Positions 1 through 7,441 of a DNA stretch of 64,000 nucleotides are shown here, piece after piece. The DNA comes from Chloroherpetonaceae bacterium (GTDB lineage: Bacteria > Bacteroidota > Chlorobiia > Chlorobiales > Thermochlorobacteraceae). The stretch is from NCBI GenBank assembly GCA_033763895.1, contig JANRJQ010000010.1, positions 252,146 through 316,145 on the forward strand, read 5' to 3'. Under the pieces are notes generated by a model. That model saw only the letters and a program-made list of their open reading frames with translations. It ran no database searches and had not been told where the DNA came from. The number at the start of each line of letters is the position of its first letter. The first letter of the stretch is position 1. The position numbers were made by a program, and so were the translations under genes.

Positions 1-1
1 C

Positions 2-1216
2 CCACTAACTGATGCCGAACGAATAAAAGTGTTGCAGCTTTTGGAAATGGAGCGTAACGCCCTCTTAATGTACACAAGTTGCGGTTGGTTTTTCGATGAA
101 ATATCCGGAATTGAAACCGTGCAGGTAATTCAATATGCGGCGCGCGCTATGCAGCTGGCAAAGGAGGTTGCGGGAGAAGATTATGAGGAAGAATATCTGC
201 GAATTCTTAAACAAGCTAGAAGCAATGTCGCGGGGATTAAGAATGGCGGACGAGTTTATGAGTGGTATGTCAAACCGGCTTCTGTAGATACAAAAAGAGT
301 TGCTGCACATTATGCGGTATCTTCATTATTCGAATCTTTCCCAAAGAAGGCAGATATCTATTCATTCAGTACCGAGCAATTGCAACATGAAGTTGTGCAA
401 AATAAAGAGTGGAAATTGGTTTTTGGAAAAGTGTCGATTTTCTCGAAGATATCTTTCGAAAGCCACACCACTTTCTACGCTGTAAGTCATTTGGGTGGTC
501 ACGACCTCTCGGGGGGAATCAGCGAAGAGATGACCGATGAAGTTTTTGAAGAAGCAAAAAGAGAGATTAAAGTCGCTTTTGAAAAGGGAGATCAAAAACA
601 AACCATCCATTTAATTTCAAAGTATTTTGGTTCAGCTGAATATTCATTTCATCATGTTTTTGCTGACGAAAACAGAAAGATATTCAAGCATGTTTTGCAA
701 GGGGCACTAACTGAAATTGAAACAGCAATGCGAAAGACTTATGAAACGCAGCACTCACTGATTTCTGTCATGCGTGATACGCACACCCCGCTTCCAAAAG
801 CACTTAAAACAGCAGCAGAGTTTACTCTCAATCACGACCTAAGGGAACTCATCGAAAGCGAAATGCCAGACCCTGAAAAGGTGAGTGAATTAATGGAGGA
901 ATTGAGAGAACTCTCACTCGAACTTGATCACGAAACCCTTTCTTATGTCTCAGTCAAAGTCGTCAATGATTTGATTGACCGTTTTTATAAGAACCCCGAT
1001 GACCTTGACCTTCTAAAGAAATTGGATAAGCGCTTGGAGGCGATTGATAAACTTTATCTAAAGCTCGATCTTTGGCATGCCCAAAACACGCTCTTTGCCA
1101 TATCGATTAAAAATTACGGTTCAAAGAGAGTGGCAGCAATGCAAGGTGATTCTACAGCAAAGCAGTGGATTCGATTTTTCCAAGGCATTTCAAATTATTT
1201 GAAGGTGGAAGTATAA
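2..1216 (+). CDS. GH57-type glycosidase, DUF3536 C-terminal region (5' partial)
   Basis: The reading frame is open to the left edge of the window, so the gene starts upstream; 404 residues are visible. The segment near the start (ERNALLMYTSCGWFFDEISG, about residues 16-35 of the visible part) is typical of the DUF3536 region that follows the GH57 catalytic domain in proteins annotated as alpha-amylase/alpha-mannosidase. The rest is alpha-helical and acidic, as expected for that helical C-terminal region. The catalytic GH57 barrel itself would be outside the window, so substrate (probably an alpha-glucan) is inferred from the family only. The stop TAA shares its last A with the ATG of a 20-codon reading frame that runs into recO, so the gene is probably co-transcribed with recO. 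Confidence 0.75.
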   Translation, partial: PLTDAERIKVLQLLEMERNALLMYTSCGWFFDEISGIETVQVIQYAARAMQLAKEVAGEDYEEEYLRILKQARSNVAGIKNGGRVYEWYVKPASVDTKRVAAHYAVSSLFESFPKKADIYSFSTEQLQHEVVQNKEWKLVFGKVSIFSKISFESHTTFYAVSHLGGHDLSGGISEEMTDEVFEEAKREIKVAFEKGDQKQTIHLISKYFGSAEYSFHHVFADENRKIFKHVLQGALTEIETAMRKTYETQHSLISVMRDTHTPLPKALKTAAEFTLNHDLRELIESEMPDPEKVSELMEELRELSLELDHETLSYVSVKVVNDLIDRFYKNPDDLDLLKKLDKRLEAIDKLYLKLDLWHAQNTLFAISIKNYGSKRVAAMQGDSTAKQWIRFFQGISNYLKVEV

Positions 1217-1278
1217 TGTATAAAGCAAGATTGATGGGTTTGCTTGGTTATCCACTCAAAGGCAAAGATATACGATGA
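1216..1278 (+). other. 20-codon reading frame bridging the GH57 gene and recO
   Basis: An ATG overlaps the upstream stop codon (TAATG at 1214-1218) and the 20-codon frame ends at a TGA that overlaps the recO start (ATGA at 1275-1278). The predicted peptide is [20 protein letters not shown], basic and without a recognisable domain. The two overlaps would allow a ribosome to terminate and restart twice, coupling recO translation to the upstream gene. This arrangement is seen directly; that the peptide is made is inference, and it may simply be spacer sequence. Confidence 0.3.
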
Positions 1279-2075
1279 TTCAAAAATGCGAAGCGATCGT
1301 GCTGCGTTCTTTGGATTACCGCGATGAATCAAAAATTGTTACGCTTTACACCAAACAGTTTGGGATTCTTTCAGCAATTGCTAAAGGCGTTCGCAAGCCC
1401 GGTGCTAAAATGAGTTCTGTATTTGAACCCTCCTATTCTATTGATGCGATTCTTTACCGTAAAACAACACGCGATCTTCAACTTATATCCGATGCCACAG
1501 TTCGCGAGTCCTTTCCAGAAATCAGCCTAAGTCTCGAGCGTCTGAAGTATGTGATGCAGGTATTAGAAATTGTTCGACTTTCCATCACGGAAAGCGACCC
1601 TCAAATCAAAATATTCTTACTTCTAAAAGATTTTTTACGGGCGATTGCACAGGCAAAAAAAAATTATCAAAATTTCTTTTTTCTGTTTCAAATCAAGTTT
1701 ATTTCTGAATTAGGTTTTAAGCCGGATTTTTCAAAAAGCGTTATTTCAGGGCTTGACTTAAAGGAGATTTTAGAAGCTGGAATTAAAAGCTATAAACTTC
1801 CGAAACTCGTAATGATTACAGGTTTAGGCGGAATCGCCTTAAAAGATGAAGCGAAAGCCAATGGTTTAAACGCAATGGAGATTTCTGTTCAGGCCTTCAA
1901 ACTCTTTGATATACTCTCAAAAGAAAAATTCGATTCGCTTGAATCCATAATTATTCAACCAACAACGGCCGCCGAAATAGCTCGAATGTTAGATCAATAT
2001 TATAGAACTCACCTGCAAGACTTACCACCTCTTCGATCAAAAGATGTCTTTGGGCAAATGAGCGATTTCATTTAG
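1275..2075 (+). CDS. recO: DNA repair protein RecO
   Basis: RecO helps load RecA onto SSB-coated single-stranded DNA in the RecFOR pathway and anneals complementary strands. The 266-residue product has the family's N-terminal OB-fold pattern ([20 protein letters not shown] then [14 protein letters not shown]) and a helical C-terminal domain ([19 protein letters not shown]). Length is normal. The CxxC zinc motif found in many RecO proteins is not visible after the GFKPDF segment. The start ATG overlaps the TGA of a 20-codon upstream frame, which suggests translational coupling with the GH57 gene. The 3' end overlaps the convergent clpS stop codon by a few bases. Confidence 0.9.
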   Translation: MIQKCEAIVLRSLDYRDESKIVTLYTKQFGILSAIAKGVRKPGAKMSSVFEPSYSIDAILYRKTTRDLQLISDATVRESFPEISLSLERLKYVMQVLEIVRLSITESDPQIKIFLLLKDFLRAIAQAKKNYQNFFFLFQIKFISELGFKPDFSKSVISGLDLKEILEAGIKSYKLPKLVMITGLGGIALKDEAKANGLNAMEISVQAFKLFDILSKEKFDSLESIIIQPTTAAEIARMLDQYYRTHLQDLPPLRSKDVFGQMSDFI

Positions 2076-2401
2076 CCGGCAACAGTCTGGATCTCAGTCT
2101 TTAAGTGTATTTCTTCCAAAACGCCGCTGACCCTTAAACATTCTTCCAATTCGCCATCATACACCACAGAGCGACCTTTATTGTGAACTTCCCAAGTGTG
2201 TGCTTCTGCCTTACTTCGGCTGCAACGAACGGCTTTGATGATTTGATTGATAACTTCATCGAAGGTATGGAAGTTATCGTTATACAACACAACCATATAT
2301 GGGTCGTCGAAAAGGGTATCAACATTCGATTCTTTTTCCAAAACATCGCCAAAGCGAGAGGGTTCTTGTACGGAATTTGAGAATGAAGAGAAGAATATCA
2401 T
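2072..2401 (-). CDS. clpS: ATP-dependent Clp protease adaptor ClpS
   Basis: ClpS delivers substrates with destabilising N-terminal residues (N-end rule) to the ClpAP or ClpCP protease. The 109-residue product has a variable N-terminal tail of about 30 residues and then the ClpS core: [20 protein letters not shown], where the N-D pair corresponds to the acidic residues that grip the substrate N-terminus, followed by a helix containing [12 protein letters not shown] with the conserved His, and the closing strand. The stop codon overlaps that of convergent recO (2072-2075). It is a single gene read away from the DUF169 gene, so the 320-bp region upstream should hold two divergent promoters. No clpA is next to it. 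Confidence 0.92.
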   Translation of the reverse strand: MIFFSSFSNSVQEPSRFGDVLEKESNVDTLFDDPYMVVLYNDNFHTFDEVINQIIKAVRCSRSKAEAHTWEVHNKGRSVVYDGELEECLRVSGVLEEIHLKTEIQTVAG

Positions 2402-2721
2402 GCCAAAGTGGAATGTGAAAATTTGTAAAAAGACGAACTTCGCCGTTAATGAAAAAAAGTTACTGAATGGAAAGTTTTACAGAAAGGGTAATGTAAAAAT
2501 TCAAACGAAAATTACGGTTGAAAAGTTTACGGTCTTCTTAACTTGATGGGAAGCAATGCCTTAATAATTTTGAATAAAAAATTTTTTATGATTCAGATTT
2601 ACGAGGGCGATTATATCTTCCTCAAGTTAACAAATTAAGAACAAGTGAATATTCTTTAAATCAATGAGTAAATTTTTCAGATTTTTGTTTTATGATTTTC
2701 AACTTATAAAATGAAAGAAGT
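2402..2721. other. 320-bp intergenic region between divergent clpS and DUF169 gene
   Basis: AT-rich with several A and T runs. A purine-rich stretch (AAAGAAG) sits just before the DUF169 ATG at 2722 and can act as its ribosome binding site. No RNA gene, terminator or convincing protein-coding frame is seen. It must contain the promoters of both flanking genes, but I cannot place them with confidence. Confidence 0.4.
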
Positions 2722-3477
2722 ATGAAACCAAGTGAAATGGCCGCAGCATTGGCGCTGATTGAGGGGATTCAGAGAAAGCCGGTTGGGATTAAGTTTATTC
2801 GAAAAGCCGATGAATTGCCTTCTGATATACCGGAGTTTGGCAAAGACGCGCAAGGCTCTGCAAAATCTATGTTATGCGCGATGTGGGGCGACGCATTTTC
2901 CGGAGCAGGGCCATTTTACACCGTCAAAAAACATCATATCTGTGGAGGAGGAGCCGTTGCCGCCGGCTTTGGTTCCCCGGTTCCCATTGAAGCTGCAGCG
3001 AAATTTATGGTTGGTGAAAAATTGGTTTTTGGAAATTTACCCGCTTTAAAGAAGGCGATGGATTCAACACTTCCGTTTGAGGATAATGAATTTGAAGCGC
3101 AAGTGATTTCTTCTTTAGAAGCAATCGATGACCTGTTTATCCCTGATATCGTTTTAGTCATTTGCAGTCCCGGGCAAGGTCAACACATTTTAAGAGCATA
3201 CGGATTTGATTCTGGGCAGGTGATATACGGCATTGGCGGAACTTCAACATGCGAAATGGTCACATCGTATGTGATGCATACAGAGCGACCCACATTCACG
3301 CTTGGCGATTTGGGCGGAAATACGGGTATGAGTATCGGCGAGCATGAAGTCCTTTTAGCCTTCCCTTATCAAGATATGGTCATTGCTGTATCAAACTTGG
3401 AGCGGATTTGCCGAAATTCAACGATGTATAAACACTCGCTTTATCATGAGCTTCCACGAACGGTTTCATTAAAATAA
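2722..3477 (+). CDS. DUF169 family protein
   Basis: The 251-residue product belongs to the DUF169 family, whose biochemical role is not established. Recognisable parts are the start (RKPVGIKFI), the central glycine-rich segment ICGGGAVAAGFG (residues about 74-85) and a later GGTSTCEMVTSYV segment. Cys residues at SMLCAMWGD, HICGGG, VICSPGQGQ and STCEMV are spaced through the protein, so metal or cofactor binding is possible but unproven. No signal peptide is seen, so it is probably cytoplasmic. An RBS-like purine stretch precedes the ATG. It is followed after 18 bases by a symporter gene in the same frame, suggesting a two-gene operon. Confidence 0.8.
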   Translation: MKPSEMAAALALIEGIQRKPVGIKFIRKADELPSDIPEFGKDAQGSAKSMLCAMWGDAFSGAGPFYTVKKHHICGGGAVAAGFGSPVPIEAAAKFMVGEKLVFGNLPALKKAMDSTLPFEDNEFEAQVISSLEAIDDLFIPDIVLVICSPGQGQHILRAYGFDSGQVIYGIGGTSTCEMVTSYVMHTERPTFTLGDLGGNTGMSIGEHEVLLAFPYQDMVIAVSNLERICRNSTMYKHSLYHELPRTVSLK

Positions 3478-3495
3478 AAATCACGGATTTTCAAC

Positions 3496-4884
3496 TTGAA
3501 TTGGATTCTGTTCGGCATCGTTACTTATGTGGCATTACAAATCGTAATTGGGTTTTGGGCTTCAAGAAGTATTTCAACAGAAGATGATTATCTCTTGGCA
3601 GGCCGAAAATTCGGATACGGGCTTTCCATTTTTTCAATTTTTGCAACTTGGTTTGGCGCAGAAACTTGCATCGGGTCATCCGGTCGAATATTTCAAGAAG
3701 GAATATTCGGCGGCTTAGCAGACCCGATTGGCTATGGCCTTTGCATTTTTTTTATGGGATTAGTCTTTGCTGTTCCACTTTGGAAAAAACAACTAACTAC
3801 CCTCGTCGATCTTTTCCGTATTCGATTTTCAGAAAATACCGAGAGGCTTGCGGCCCTTTTAATGGCGCCAACGTCAATGCTTTGGGCTGCGGCACAAATA
3901 CGAGCATTTGGACAAGTAATTGCATTTGTTTCGAATTTTAGTGTTGATATTGCTATTTCGTTTGCCGCGATAGTGGTGATAATCTACACCGTTTCAGGTG
4001 GGTTAATGGCAGATGCTGTGACGGATATTATTCAAGGCGGGATGTTAATTCTTGGGCTAATAATTATTTTTGTTGCTCTTGTTATGAATTCTCAATTACA
4101 ATCAGGATTCTCTCAAATTCATCCGGAAAAATTTCTTCTTGTTTCTGAAAAGCATTCTACAATGGATTTGCTTGAAGCTTTAGCCATTCCACTTGTTGGC
4201 TCAATGGTGGTTCAAGAACTTGTTGCTCGAACATTAGCAGCTAAAAGCCCTCGTGTTGCGAAAAATTCAGCACTCATTGCCTCGGGAGTTTATTTTCTTG
4301 TTGGACTTATTCCTGCGATTATTGGTTTGATTGGTTTTTCTTTAGTTCCAGAAGGAACGGAACCTGAACAAGTCCTTTCAACGGTAGCGAAAAGCGTATT
4401 AAGCCCTTTGTTATTTATTCTTTTTACGGGTGCGCTTGTCTCGGCAATTCTTTCAACAGTCGATAGTGCACTGTTGGCTTCAGGTGCAATTCTCTCGCAC
4501 AATTTGGTCTTAAGAGTTTTTCCACACAAAAGCGAGGAGCTGAAGCTTCGTTGGACTAGAATGCTTGTGATTTTATCTGGAGTTATCGCTTATTTACTTG
4601 CACTAACAGGAGGAAGTGTCTATGAATTGGCGGAGAGCACTTCGGGTTTTTCAAGCGCGGGAATTTTTACAATCACTGTGTTTGGTCTTTTCTCAGCCTT
4701 TGGTTCCGAAAGAGCGGCAATCACTTCACTCATTGTTGGAACGCTTCTCTGGCTTGTTGGATCAAGTTCTCTTGGATGGAGCTATCCTTATTTGATTTCA
4801 CTTTTAGGAGCAGTGGTGAGTTACTTATTAATTGGTTGGCTGGAAAAGAATGGATCGACATCCCTTAGACGATATAAACGCTAA
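3496..4884 (+). CDS. Sodium:solute symporter (SSS family)
   Basis: A 462-residue polytopic inner-membrane protein of the solute:sodium symporter family (PutP/PanF-like). It shows the family's N-terminal pattern (DDYLLAGRKFGYGLSIFSIF, about residues 28-47), then ATWFGAETCIGSSG in the second membrane segment, and roughly 12-13 hydrophobic segments. The motif SAILSTVDSALLASGAILSHN near residue 330 is the conserved SSS signature region. The substrate cannot be told from sequence. Only TTG at 3496 is available as a conventional start, because an in-frame TAA (the stop of the DUF169 gene) lies 18 bases before it. The operon with the DUF169 gene suggests linked function. Confidence 0.88.
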   Translation: MNWILFGIVTYVALQIVIGFWASRSISTEDDYLLAGRKFGYGLSIFSIFATWFGAETCIGSSGRIFQEGIFGGLADPIGYGLCIFFMGLVFAVPLWKKQLTTLVDLFRIRFSENTERLAALLMAPTSMLWAAAQIRAFGQVIAFVSNFSVDIAISFAAIVVIIYTVSGGLMADAVTDIIQGGMLILGLIIIFVALVMNSQLQSGFSQIHPEKFLLVSEKHSTMDLLEALAIPLVGSMVVQELVARTLAAKSPRVAKNSALIASGVYFLVGLIPAIIGLIGFSLVPEGTEPEQVLSTVAKSVLSPLLFILFTGALVSAILSTVDSALLASGAILSHNLVLRVFPHKSEELKLRWTRMLVILSGVIAYLLALTGGSVYELAESTSGFSSAGIFTITVFGLFSAFGSERAAITSLIVGTLLWLVGSSSLGWSYPYLISLLGAVVSYLLIGWLEKNGSTSLRRYKR

Positions 4885-4903
4885 GAGATTTTTTTCTTAA
4901 TTC

Positions 4904-4932
4904 TTGTGAATGAAAGAGCTTGGGCGTATTTT
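4904..4932 (+). promoter_or_regulatory. Candidate sigma-70-type promoter for tRNA-Val
   Basis: TTGTGA at 4904-4909 and TATTTT at 4927-4932 are separated by 17 bases, and transcription would begin about 10 bases before the tRNA. The spacing and position are what one expects of a tRNA promoter. The match is by eye only. Confidence 0.4.
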
Positions 4933-4949
4933 TGATGCTCTTTATTTAA

Positions 4950-5026
4950 GGGCAATTAGCTCAGTTGGTTAGAGCGCATGCTTCACACGCATGAGGTCAG
5001 AGGTTCGACTCCTCTATTGCCCACCA
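4950..5026 (+). tRNA. trnV: tRNA-Val (anticodon CAC)
   Basis: The 77-base gene folds as a cloverleaf: acceptor GGGCAAT pairs with ATTGCCC, D stem GCTC/GAGC, anticodon stem CATGC/GCATG around loop TTCACAC (anticodon CAC, reads GTG), T stem AGAGG/CCTCT with loop TTCGACT, discriminator A and encoded CCA at 5024-5026. It stands alone between the symporter and a lipoprotein gene. Confidence 0.97.
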
Positions 5027-5059
5027 ACAACTCACAAGAACCCTTCGCAATGATTTCCA

Positions 5060-5797
5060 ATGTCGATAACCAAAGACAATACCTTGACTCACCGAAAGAT
5101 ACGCCATTCAAAATCGTTTATTTTCTCATTGCTTTTGCTTGGTATTCCTTTTCTTGATGCATGCAGAACAACTGAGAAAATGTCAGAAGATGAGGCACTT
5201 TTTTACGCAGAGAGAAACATCATTTTTTTAGATTTATCAATGAGGCTTTATAAAGGCTTGGAAATTGGAATAAGGGATGCAAGTAATAAGCAAATGGAAT
5301 TAAGGAGTGATAGTCAAAAAACTTTTCGCCCAACTCCGGTGATGATTTCAAATGCTGCGATTGCTAATTCAATAGGAAGAAGAAAAACATTTCAAGAGGA
5401 TTTCACATCAGCCTTGAAAGAATTTGTAAGTTCAAATCGCCTTTTCTCTTTAAGAACTCATTTGAATAATGAAACCGCTCTTATTCAAATTAATCCGCGC
5501 TTTTCAGTAAAATCTATTGAGCGAAGCGACGAAAATGAAAGGTGGAAAGTTCAAATTGCAGTGGCGTATTCGTTTGAGATTAGTCTGAATCATGAAATCC
5601 TAAAATCCGGTGTAGATCACTTTATTTATACTGCATACGCGCACCAAGAAAATGCGGAGTGGTTAAAAAACGAATTCGCTGAAGATGAAGCAATGCAACA
5701 TAAGAGCAATTTTTGGGGAGAAATTCTTATCCCCTTAACCGTTTCCTCAGCGGTTGGAATCATTGTATATTTATTTTTTTCAGTTCGAACCAATTAA
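5060..5797 (+). CDS. Putative lipoprotein of unknown function with C-terminal membrane segment
   Basis: I do not recognise the family. The 245-residue product has a basic N-terminus, a hydrophobic stretch (FIFSLLLLGIPFL) and a possible lipobox LDAC with Cys at residue 35, so it is probably lipid-anchored. The middle is mixed alpha/beta and soluble. The last 25 residues contain a second hydrophobic segment (IPLTVSSAVGIIVYLFF) that could span a membrane, which is unusual for a lipoprotein. The n-region before the hydrophobic stretch is long (18 residues). It lies just upstream of bamD in the same direction, so a role in envelope biology is possible but not shown. Confidence 0.6.
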   Translation: MSITKDNTLTHRKIRHSKSFIFSLLLLGIPFLDACRTTEKMSEDEALFYAERNIIFLDLSMRLYKGLEIGIRDASNKQMELRSDSQKTFRPTPVMISNAAIANSIGRRKTFQEDFTSALKEFVSSNRLFSLRTHLNNETALIQINPRFSVKSIERSDENERWKVQIAVAYSFEISLNHEILKSGVDHFIYTAYAHQENAEWLKNEFAEDEAMQHKSNFWGEILIPLTVSSAVGIIVYLFFSVRTN

Positions 5798-5842
5798 CCA
5801 TTTGCGCATTGCTTCGAGTTAATTCGAAGTCTAATAAGATTC

Positions 5843-6778
5843 ATGAAAGCATCCAACAAAAATTTATTCTGTTTCCAGAAAGCAGTCAGTTTTTTTTTAA
5901 TTAGCCTATTTATCCTTTCTATTGTTTCTTCCTGCAAATCGGTAGAAGGACCGGCAACGAACACCTTGCCCGATTTATTTGCCTATGCCAAAAGGCTTTA
6001 CGAATACGGGGCTTATTCAGACGCGAATTTAGAGCTTCAGAAACTGACTTATACTTCTCGTGCGACTGAGTATGAGGATGATGTTCAGTTTTATTTAGGG
6101 TTAAGCTATTATCAAAACCGTCAGTTTTTACTTTCTTCCGATGCTTATCAAACATTGCTGCGAAATGTACCCGGCTCGCCCTATGGTAAGCAAGCTTTCT
6201 TTGGAATCGCTAGTTGTTATTATTCACTTTCTCCTACTTATGCTCTTGACCAAGAGTACACTCGGCGCGCAATCTCTCAATATCAAGCTTTTCTCGAAAC
6301 CTATCCACCCCCAGACTCCGCTAAAATTGCCGAGGAAATCGACAACCTCAAAACACTCTTAGTAGCAACTGACGATAGCACACGAAAAACGCGGTATAAT
6401 GATTTAATTTCAAGGTTGCAGGCTCAATATGGGCAATTAGACACCCTTCGATTAGCAGAAGAAAGAATTCAAATTTGCAGAGCCAAGCTTGCCCGCAAAA
6501 CATTAGAAACTGCCAAGCAATATGTGAATCTTCGCGCCTTTCGCTCAGCCACACTTTATTTTGACGAAGTGATGACGAGTTTTTCGGATAGCGAACTTTA
6601 CGAAGAAGCTCTTTTGGGGAAAATTGATATGCTAAGAATTCGTAAGCGGTGGCAAGATGCAATGGCTGAAATTGAAAAGTATGAAGATCGATTTCCAGCG
6701 AAAAAAAATGTAGTTGAGTCGGTCAAGAGAACCGTTGAGAGCGAATTGAGTGGAACGCAATCAGCACTTCAATATTGA
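5843..6778 (+). CDS. bamD: Outer membrane assembly lipoprotein BamD
   Basis: BamD is the TPR lipoprotein of the BAM complex that inserts beta-barrel proteins into the outer membrane. The 311-residue product begins with a signal peptide ending in the lipobox IVSSC (Cys about residue 31). TPR repeats follow: YEYGAYSDANLELQKL, YYQNRQFLLSSDAYQTLL, then the BamD signature DQEYTRRAISQYQAFLETYP (about residues 138-157), and a last repeat around ALLGKIDMLRIRKRWQDA. Length is slightly above E. coli BamD. nadD follows after 13 bases, so the two are likely co-transcribed. Confidence 0.88.
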   Translation: MKASNKNLFCFQKAVSFFLISLFILSIVSSCKSVEGPATNTLPDLFAYAKRLYEYGAYSDANLELQKLTYTSRATEYEDDVQFYLGLSYYQNRQFLLSSDAYQTLLRNVPGSPYGKQAFFGIASCYYSLSPTYALDQEYTRRAISQYQAFLETYPPPDSAKIAEEIDNLKTLLVATDDSTRKTRYNDLISRLQAQYGQLDTLRLAEERIQICRAKLARKTLETAKQYVNLRAFRSATLYFDEVMTSFSDSELYEEALLGKIDMLRIRKRWQDAMAEIEKYEDRFPAKKNVVESVKRTVESELSGTQSALQY

Positions 6779-6791
6779 TCTTAAGAATTTC

Positions 6792-7406
6792 ATGATGCAC
6801 ATTGCTTTGTTTGGCGGCTCCTTTGACCCACCACATTTGGGTCATTTTGCAATGGCACTTTTAATTCGAGAATTGTTTTCTCCCGATCAAATCCTTTTAA
6901 GCGTTTCCCAAAACCCATTCAAGACAGATTCAAGTGCAGAAACTTATCATCGTGTTGAGATGACCAAGTTAATGGCTCGTGAATTGAATAAAACAGGAGA
7001 GGTTTTTGAAGTGTTTGATTGGGAATTATCGAGACCCGCTCCCTCCTTTACCATCGATACCATTCGTTATATTCACGGGCAAAACCCTACTGCCCAATTA
7101 ACACTCTGTATTGGCGAAGATAACTTCAATTTATTTTCGAAATGGAAGAACTATGAAAAAATTCTTACTTATGCTTCGCTTGCTGTGTTCAAAAGGCCAA
7201 GTCAAAACGGGCAGCCAATAAATGATTCATTTCTTATTGCACCAGAAGACTTGGAGAGGAAAGTTACGGTTATAGACTTCAATTCGGATTTTTCATCTTC
7301 GGAAATCAGAAAGAACTTAGCGACAGGTGAGTCTGTCGATGAAGGACTTTTGCCGGAGGTACTTCAATATTTGCGTAAACACTGCTTGTACAATGTGATG
7401 GGGTAG
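6792..7406 (+). CDS. nadD: Nicotinate-nucleotide adenylyltransferase NadD
   Basis: NadD converts nicotinate mononucleotide plus ATP to deamido-NAD in NAD biosynthesis. The 204-residue product opens with the nucleotidyltransferase motif ALFGGSFDPPHLGHF (GxFDPxHxGH) and ends with the second motif FSSSEIRKNLATGE (SSTxIR-like). IGEDNF and KWKNYEKIL are also typical. The start is placed at ATG 6792 (ATG 6795 is equally possible) because the longer frame would overlap bamD and adds residues outside the family fold. It lies 13 bases after bamD. Confidence 0.93.
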   Translation: MMHIALFGGSFDPPHLGHFAMALLIRELFSPDQILLSVSQNPFKTDSSAETYHRVEMTKLMARELNKTGEVFEVFDWELSRPAPSFTIDTIRYIHGQNPTAQLTLCIGEDNFNLFSKWKNYEKILTYASLAVFKRPSQNGQPINDSFLIAPEDLERKVTVIDFNSDFSSSEIRKNLATGESVDEGLLPEVLQYLRKHCLYNVMG

Positions 7407-7441
7407 CAGGCCCCATTAAACCAATTTCGCGGTAATCATTT

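Noticed and set aside
2247-2546. 99-codon frame on the + strand
   Set aside because: Largely antisense to clpS and runs into the AT-rich spacer; no domain or codon pattern supports it.
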